Notes under the pieces: generated by a model
What the model was told of the DNA's origin: nothing
What the model saw: the letters and a program-made list of their open reading frames with translations, nothing else
The model's database searches: none
Made by a program: the position numbers and the translations under genes
Part shown: piece after piece, positions 24,380 to 28,441 of the stretch
Numbering within the stretch: position 1 is the first letter of the stretch
Layout of the letters: each line of letters opens with the position of its first letter
Origin: a virus
Length of the DNA stretch: 28,441 bases
Strand: one strand, 5' to 3'
Virus record (IMG/VR): IMGVR_UViG_3300025122_000108
Coordinates: 1 to 28,441 of that record

Positions 24380-25754
24380 TTCGTCGTATTTTGGACAGTA
24401 TGGAAAACAATTTCAAGAAAAGATTTTTCAATGTTTTATAACTGATCATTCATGGTCCACGCATATGTCAGATGTGATGACTTATGAATATTTTGACTTG
24501 AGGTATTTAAAATATTTAACAGAAAAATATTTTAACTATTACAAAAAGTATAAGTCATTTCCAACATTATCTCTTCTTATTTCAATTATACGTGATGATC
24601 TTAGGGAGGGAAATGATATAATATTAAGAGATCAGATTGTTGAATTTTTGCATAGAGTGAAAACTAATCCAGATCCTGGAGACTTACAATATGTAAAGGA
24701 TAAGACGCTAGAGTTTTGTAGAAAGCAGGCTTTAAGAGACGCATTAGAGAAGTCTGTTGAGCTTATAGCAACAGACAACTATGAGTCTGTTGTATCTCTC
24801 ATGAAAGATGCCATTTGTGTTGGAATGCCAAATACGCTTGGACATGATTTTTTTAATGACTATGAGTCAAGATTCTCTATTATAAATAGATCTGCTTGTC
24901 CGATAGGCATACCGCAGATCGACAAGAAAGGCATACTAAATGGAGGGCTCGGTAGAGGAGAGCTCGGAGTTATGATAGCAAATACAGGTGTTGGAAAATC
25001 TCACTTTTTAGTTCATGCAGGGTGTGAGGCATTGAGACGTGGGAAAAATGTGATTCATTATACATTTGAGCTTTCTGAGAGAGCAGTAGGAATAAGATAC
25101 GATAGTAATTTATGTAATATTTCTAACGATGATGTAATTGATAGAAAAGATGAGATTCTTAAGATGTACGATGGGATGGATTTAGGTAGATTGATCATTA
25201 AGGAATATCCCACAGGATTTCCAAGTATCATGACAATTAAAAGTCACATTGAAAAGCTTTTACTCAAGTCTTTCGTTCCCAGCCTGATAATTATTGATTA
25301 TGCAGATATCATGCGGTCGACTAGAAAGTTTGAATCTTTGAGACACGAATTAAAACTAATATATGAGGAACTTAGAAATTTGGCAATGAGTTTAAATGTT
25401 CCTGTCTGGACTGCATCACAGGCTAATAGAAGTGCAGCTAATTCTTCTATAGTGGGATTAGAAAATATGTCTGAAGCATACGGAAAGGCAATGGTCGCGG
25501 ATATAGTTCTATCTATTTCAAGAAAGCCTTCTGAGAAGGCATCTGGATGCGGTCGACTATTTGTAGCAAAAAATCGTGCTGGAAGAGATGGAATATTATT
25601 TCCTATTCATCTTGATACATCTATTTCTAGATTATTTGTTGTTGAAGATGCTGAGGAAATGTCGCTTAGTGATGTTATAGAGACAGATAAAAGCTCTATG
25701 AAGTCATTGTTAAAAGAGAAGTGGGGAGAGGTTAACGGTAACAAGTCCGTGTGA
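24372..25754 (+). CDS. Replicative DNA helicase (DnaB/gp41-like)
   Basis: This is a DnaB-family hexameric helicase of 460 residues, comparable to T4 gp41. The first 160 residues are a helical N-terminal domain. The RecA-like motor starts with GGLGRGELGVMIANTGVGKS, with Walker A at 203-211. FELSER follows at about 232, Walker B is SLIIIDYADIM (D309), the motif 3-type glutamine is in WTASQANR (Q350), and the arginine-finger region is FVAKNRAGRDG (398-407). The start ATG lies within the end of the exonuclease gene (eight-base overlap), with a weak ribosome binding site, so translation is probably coupled. A primase is not present in the window. The call is secure. Confidence 0.92.
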   Translation: MSDSSYFGQYGKQFQEKIFQCFITDHSWSTHMSDVMTYEYFDLRYLKYLTEKYFNYYKKYKSFPTLSLLISIIRDDLREGNDIILRDQIVEFLHRVKTNPDPGDLQYVKDKTLEFCRKQALRDALEKSVELIATDNYESVVSLMKDAICVGMPNTLGHDFFNDYESRFSIINRSACPIGIPQIDKKGILNGGLGRGELGVMIANTGVGKSHFLVHAGCEALRRGKNVIHYTFELSERAVGIRYDSNLCNISNDDVIDRKDEILKMYDGMDLGRLIIKEYPTGFPSIMTIKSHIEKLLLKSFVPSLIIIDYADIMRSTRKFESLRHELKLIYEELRNLAMSLNVPVWTASQANRSAANSSIVGLENMSEAYGKAMVADIVLSISRKPSEKASGCGRLFVAKNRAGRDGILFPIHLDTSISRLFVVEDAEEMSLSDVIETDKSSMKSLLKEKWGEVNGNKSV

Positions 25755-25778
25755 TAAATTTTAGTGATGGGAGTTGGC

Positions 25779-28229
25779 GTGTATAGTTTTGACGAAGTTT
25801 TTAGTGAAAGCGTAAAATATTTTGACGGAGATGAACTCGCTGCAAATGTGTTCGCAACTAAATATGCTCTTTGTGATAGAGCTGGAGATTTTTATGAGCT
25901 AACACCTGATGACATGCACAGGAGGATTGCGAAGGAATTTGCAAGAATCGAAAAAAAGTATGAAAATCCTATGACGCAGAATGAGATATACTCTCTTCTT
26001 AAAGATTTTAAATATATTGTTCCTCAAGGAAGCCCAATGGCGGGAATCGGGAATGATTTTCAAATCCAATCTTTATCAAATTGCTTTGTCATAGAGTCCC
26101 CTCATGATTCTTATGGGGGAATTCTTAAGACAGACCAGGAGCTTGTTCAAATAGCTAAAAGACGTGGGGGTGTAGGATTTGACATATCTACAATTAGACC
26201 AAAAGGTCAGTCAACAGGAAATTGTGCGAGGACAACAGATGGCATTGAAGTATTCATGGATAGATTTTCAAATTCTTGTAGAGAAGTGGCTCAGGGTGGC
26301 CGACGCGGAGCACTTATGCTTACTATCTCTGTTCATCATCCTCAAATTAGGGATTTCATAAAGATAAAGCGGGATTTAGCACGAGTGACAGGTGCCAATA
26401 TTTCAATTAAGGTAACAGATGAATTTATGAATGCCGTCATAGATGATGAGGATGTAGATCTTAGATTTCCAGTTGAAGATGAGTCACCTAGAATTAGAAA
26501 AAAGGTTAGTGCAAAGGAGCTGTGGAATGATATCATTGAATCAGCACATGCTTCTGCAGAGCCAGGGATTCTATTCTGGGACAATGCTAAAAAGTTAACG
26601 CCTTCAGACATTTATGAGAGTGAGGGATTTGGATCTGTTTCTACAAATCCATGTGGCGAAATTATTCTTTCTCCATATGATTCTTGTAGATTGATGCTAA
26701 TTAACCTATCTTCATTTGTTGAGAATTCATTTTGTAGTGATGCAAGTTTTGATTTCAAGACGATGTCGAAAGTGGTCCAGAAAGCTCAGAGGCTTATGGA
26801 TGATATGATTGATCTTGAAATAGAACAGATAGATAAAATTCTTGAAAAAATTAATTCTGATCCTGAGCCAGATATTGTCAAGTTAAATGAAAAAAATATG
26901 TGGAAACAAATAAGGGATAGAGCAAGGAGAGGTCGGAGAACTGGGCTTGGAGTGACATCAGTTGGAGATGCATTAGCTGCCTTAAATGTTACATACGGGT
27001 CTGAAGAATCTATTAGTATTGTTGAGAAAATTTATAAAACACTTTGTATAAATTCATATATGTCTTCTTGTCTTCTGGCTAAGGAACGTGGTGCATTTCC
27101 TGTTCATGATTTTACTAGAGAAACGTATCACCCATTTTTAAGAAGAATATGGGAAGAAAACCCGAAGCTTCTAGATATGAATGAAAAATATGGAAGAAGA
27201 AATATAGCTCTAACAACAACAGCACCCGCTGGCTCAGTCTCTGTATTAACACAGACAACATCGGGAATTGAGCCAGCATATCTCTTGAAGTATACTAGAA
27301 GAAAGAAGCTTACTGAAAGTGATGCAGGTGGCAGAGTAGATTTTATAGATGATGTTGGAGACCGGTGGCAGGAATATGATGTTTATCATCATGGATTTAA
27401 AAAATGGATGGACGCAACAGGAAAAACTGAGGTAGAAGATTCTCCCTATTGGAAGTCTACAACAGATGATATAGACTGGGTGTCTAAGGTTAAGCTGCAA
27501 GCAGCAGCACAGAAGTGGGTCTGCCACGCAATATCAAATACAACAAATGTTCCTTCTGAGACATCTATTGACACAATTAAGGACATCTATATGCAAGGCT
27601 GGAGGCTAGGATGCAAGGGAGTAACCGTCTATAGAGAGGGAAGCAGAACCGGAGTATTAGTCAGATCAGAAAAGAATGCCTTTAAAACTCATGATGCTCC
27701 TGTCAGACCTGGAGAATTGCCATGTCAAATCCATCATGCAACAATTAAAGGTGAGGCGTGGACAATTCTCGTAGGATTGATGGATGGTAGCCCCTATGAA
27801 GTGATGGGAGGCTTACAAAAATACATAGAGATCCCCAGGAAATATAGGAAAGGAACTATCATAAAACATCATTACAAGACCAAGAATTCTAGATATGATC
27901 TCCAGATTGGAAAGAATGGTGAAGAGATTTTGATCAAGGACATAGTGTCAGTCTTTGATAATCCTAATCATGCTGGCTATACAAGGACGATATCCCTCGC
28001 CCTTCGACATGGAGCGAGGATCAACTATGTGGTTGAACAGCTTCAAAAAGATGTAGAGATGGATATGTTTTCCTTCTCAAAGGTGATTGCTAGAGTTCTT
28101 AAAAATTACATAAAAGATGGAACAGTCCCTGGAAAGACGTCATGTGGAAATTGTAGTGCAGAAGATACACTAAGATATCAGGAGGGCTGTGTAACATGCA
28201 CAGCGTGTGGTTTTGGAAAGTGTGGATAA
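25779..28229 (+). CDS. nrdJ: Class II (B12-dependent) ribonucleotide reductase
   Basis: This is an adenosylcobalamin-dependent ribonucleotide reductase, which makes deoxynucleotides without oxygen and without a separate radical subunit. I place the start at GTG 25779 because GGGAG (25769-25773) is five bases upstream; GTG 25764 and ATG 25767, in the same frame, have no such site. That gives 816 residues. Visible features are SNCFVIES near 100 (first redox Cys), RRGGVGFDIS, QGGRRGALML, the active-site loop NPCGE with C292 and E294, TAPAGSVSVLTQTTSGIEP, and CHAISNTTNVP. The C-terminus holds CGNC and CVTCTACGFGKCG, matching the Cys-rich tail of this class. No intein or intron interrupts it. It follows the helicase by 24 bases. 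Confidence 0.93.
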   Translation: MYSFDEVFSESVKYFDGDELAANVFATKYALCDRAGDFYELTPDDMHRRIAKEFARIEKKYENPMTQNEIYSLLKDFKYIVPQGSPMAGIGNDFQIQSLSNCFVIESPHDSYGGILKTDQELVQIAKRRGGVGFDISTIRPKGQSTGNCARTTDGIEVFMDRFSNSCREVAQGGRRGALMLTISVHHPQIRDFIKIKRDLARVTGANISIKVTDEFMNAVIDDEDVDLRFPVEDESPRIRKKVSAKELWNDIIESAHASAEPGILFWDNAKKLTPSDIYESEGFGSVSTNPCGEIILSPYDSCRLMLINLSSFVENSFCSDASFDFKTMSKVVQKAQRLMDDMIDLEIEQIDKILEKINSDPEPDIVKLNEKNMWKQIRDRARRGRRTGLGVTSVGDALAALNVTYGSEESISIVEKIYKTLCINSYMSSCLLAKERGAFPVHDFTRETYHPFLRRIWEENPKLLDMNEKYGRRNIALTTTAPAGSVSVLTQTTSGIEPAYLLKYTRRKKLTESDAGGRVDFIDDVGDRWQEYDVYHHGFKKWMDATGKTEVEDSPYWKSTTDDIDWVSKVKLQAAAQKWVCHAISNTTNVPSETSIDTIKDIYMQGWRLGCKGVTVYREGSRTGVLVRSEKNAFKTHDAPVRPGELPCQIHHATIKGEAWTILVGLMDGSPYEVMGGLQKYIEIPRKYRKGTIIKHHYKTKNSRYDLQIGKNGEEILIKDIVSVFDNPNHAGYTRTISLALRHGARINYVVEQLQKDVEMDMFSFSKVIARVLKNYIKDGTVPGKTSCGNCSAEDTLRYQEGCVTCTACGFGKCG

Positions 28230-28249
28230 TACATAGATAAGGAGATAAA

Positions 28250-28354
28250 ATGGTGTACTCAGATAAAGTTTTAGATCATTTTGAAAATCCAAGACACGAA
28301 CGTACGGGTGCGGCGAGTCTATTGCTTTCTAGGTGGTATAATGAAGTGGGTTAG
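28250..28354 (+). CDS. 34-codon ORF starting like IscU/NifU (remnant or small peptide)
   Basis: A strong AAGGAGA (28239-28245) precedes ATG 28250. The first 15 residues, MVYSDKVLDHFENPR, closely match the N-terminus of IscU/NifU iron-sulfur scaffold proteins (YS-kV-DH--nPR). After residue 16 the resemblance ends, and the frame stops at 28352. None of the cluster-binding Cys residues is present, so it cannot hold a cluster. It overlaps the next gene by 14 bases. It may be what is left after a deletion in a scaffold gene, or a short peptide kept for its own reason. The similarity is by eye and short. Confidence 0.45.
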   Translation: MVYSDKVLDHFENPRHERTGAASLLLSRWYNEVG

Positions 28355-28441
28355 TAAAATATCTCCTCTTATTAAAGAGGTCGAATTAAGAAAGAATCCA
28401 GTTATCATAACTGTTAATAAATTTGATGAAAAATCTGCAAA
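28341..28441 (+). CDS. Possible ClpP-like protease, start only (cut by window end)
   Basis: ATG 28341 follows AGGTGG at 28331-28336 and the frame is open to the window end, giving 33 residues. MKWVSKISPLIKEVELRKN and then PVIITVNKFDEKSA recall the N-terminus of ClpP-like proteases carried by T4-like phages, in which a similar strand-helix leads into the first catalytic region. The catalytic residues would lie beyond the window, so this cannot be confirmed here. Confidence 0.4.
   Translation, partial: MKWVSKISPLIKEVELRKNPVIITVNKFDEKSA

Noticed and set aside
25764-28229. Intein or intron in the ribonucleotide reductase
   Set aside because: Such genes often carry them, but length and motif order are normal and uninterrupted.
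1-28441. tRNA genes, CRISPR arrays, insertion sequences, integrase or attachment sites
   Set aside because: I saw no cloverleaf-like segment, no spaced repeat array, no transposase or recombinase and no terminal repeats.

Overview
This window looks like a piece of the genome of a tailed bacteriophage with a contractile tail (myovirus type), AT-rich, with every supportable gene on the + strand and very little space between genes. The calls rest on recognisable tail proteins (two sheath proteins, a gp19-type tube, a T4-family baseplate hub assembly chaperone, a tape measure, a LysM/gp53-like wedge protein) and on phage-type replication proteins (gp32-like ssDNA-binding protein, RecA/UvsX, flap/RNase H-type exonuclease, DnaB/gp41-type helicase). 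A B12-dependent ribonucleotide reductase and the general gene content would fit a large T4-like phage of an aquatic bacterium, but the host cannot be read from the sequence.

Layout. 1-6500: a 5'-truncated tail sheath gene, a second full-length paralogous sheath gene and the tail tube gene. 6521-6554: the only clear intrinsic terminator. 6609-10422: hub assembly chaperone, an overlapping reading frame that looks like its frameshift extension (slip at a run of seven T, 7401-7407), and the tape measure. 10433-17726: a small unknown protein, two very large baseplate/hub-type proteins, and between them a 98-residue LysM/gp53-like wedge protein. 17762-19564: a polymerase-only family A DNA polymerase and an HD-domain protein. 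19599-21278: an unrecognised, probably virion-associated gene whose 3' end is displaced by two frame changes, the first at a run of eleven A. 21361-28229: gp32-like protein, RecA, exonuclease, DnaB-like helicase and class II ribonucleotide reductase. 28250-28441: a 34-codon ORF that begins like the iron-sulfur scaffold IscU/NifU, then the start of a gene that may be a ClpP-like protease, cut by the window end.

How it fits together. The first 17.7 kb encodes the tail: sheath around tube, tube length set by the tape measure with help from the chaperone pair, and a baseplate that closes the end. The remainder supplies fork and recombination functions (polymerase, primer/flap removal, ssDNA coating, strand exchange, fork unwinding) and deoxynucleotides. 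No terminator separates the baseplate genes from the polymerase; a possible sigma70-like promoter lies at that junction. The most interesting points are the probable frameshift in the tail chaperone, the tandem paralogous sheaths, the minimal family A polymerase with an altered motif C, hairpins that contain or precede start signals, and the IscU-like mini-ORF.
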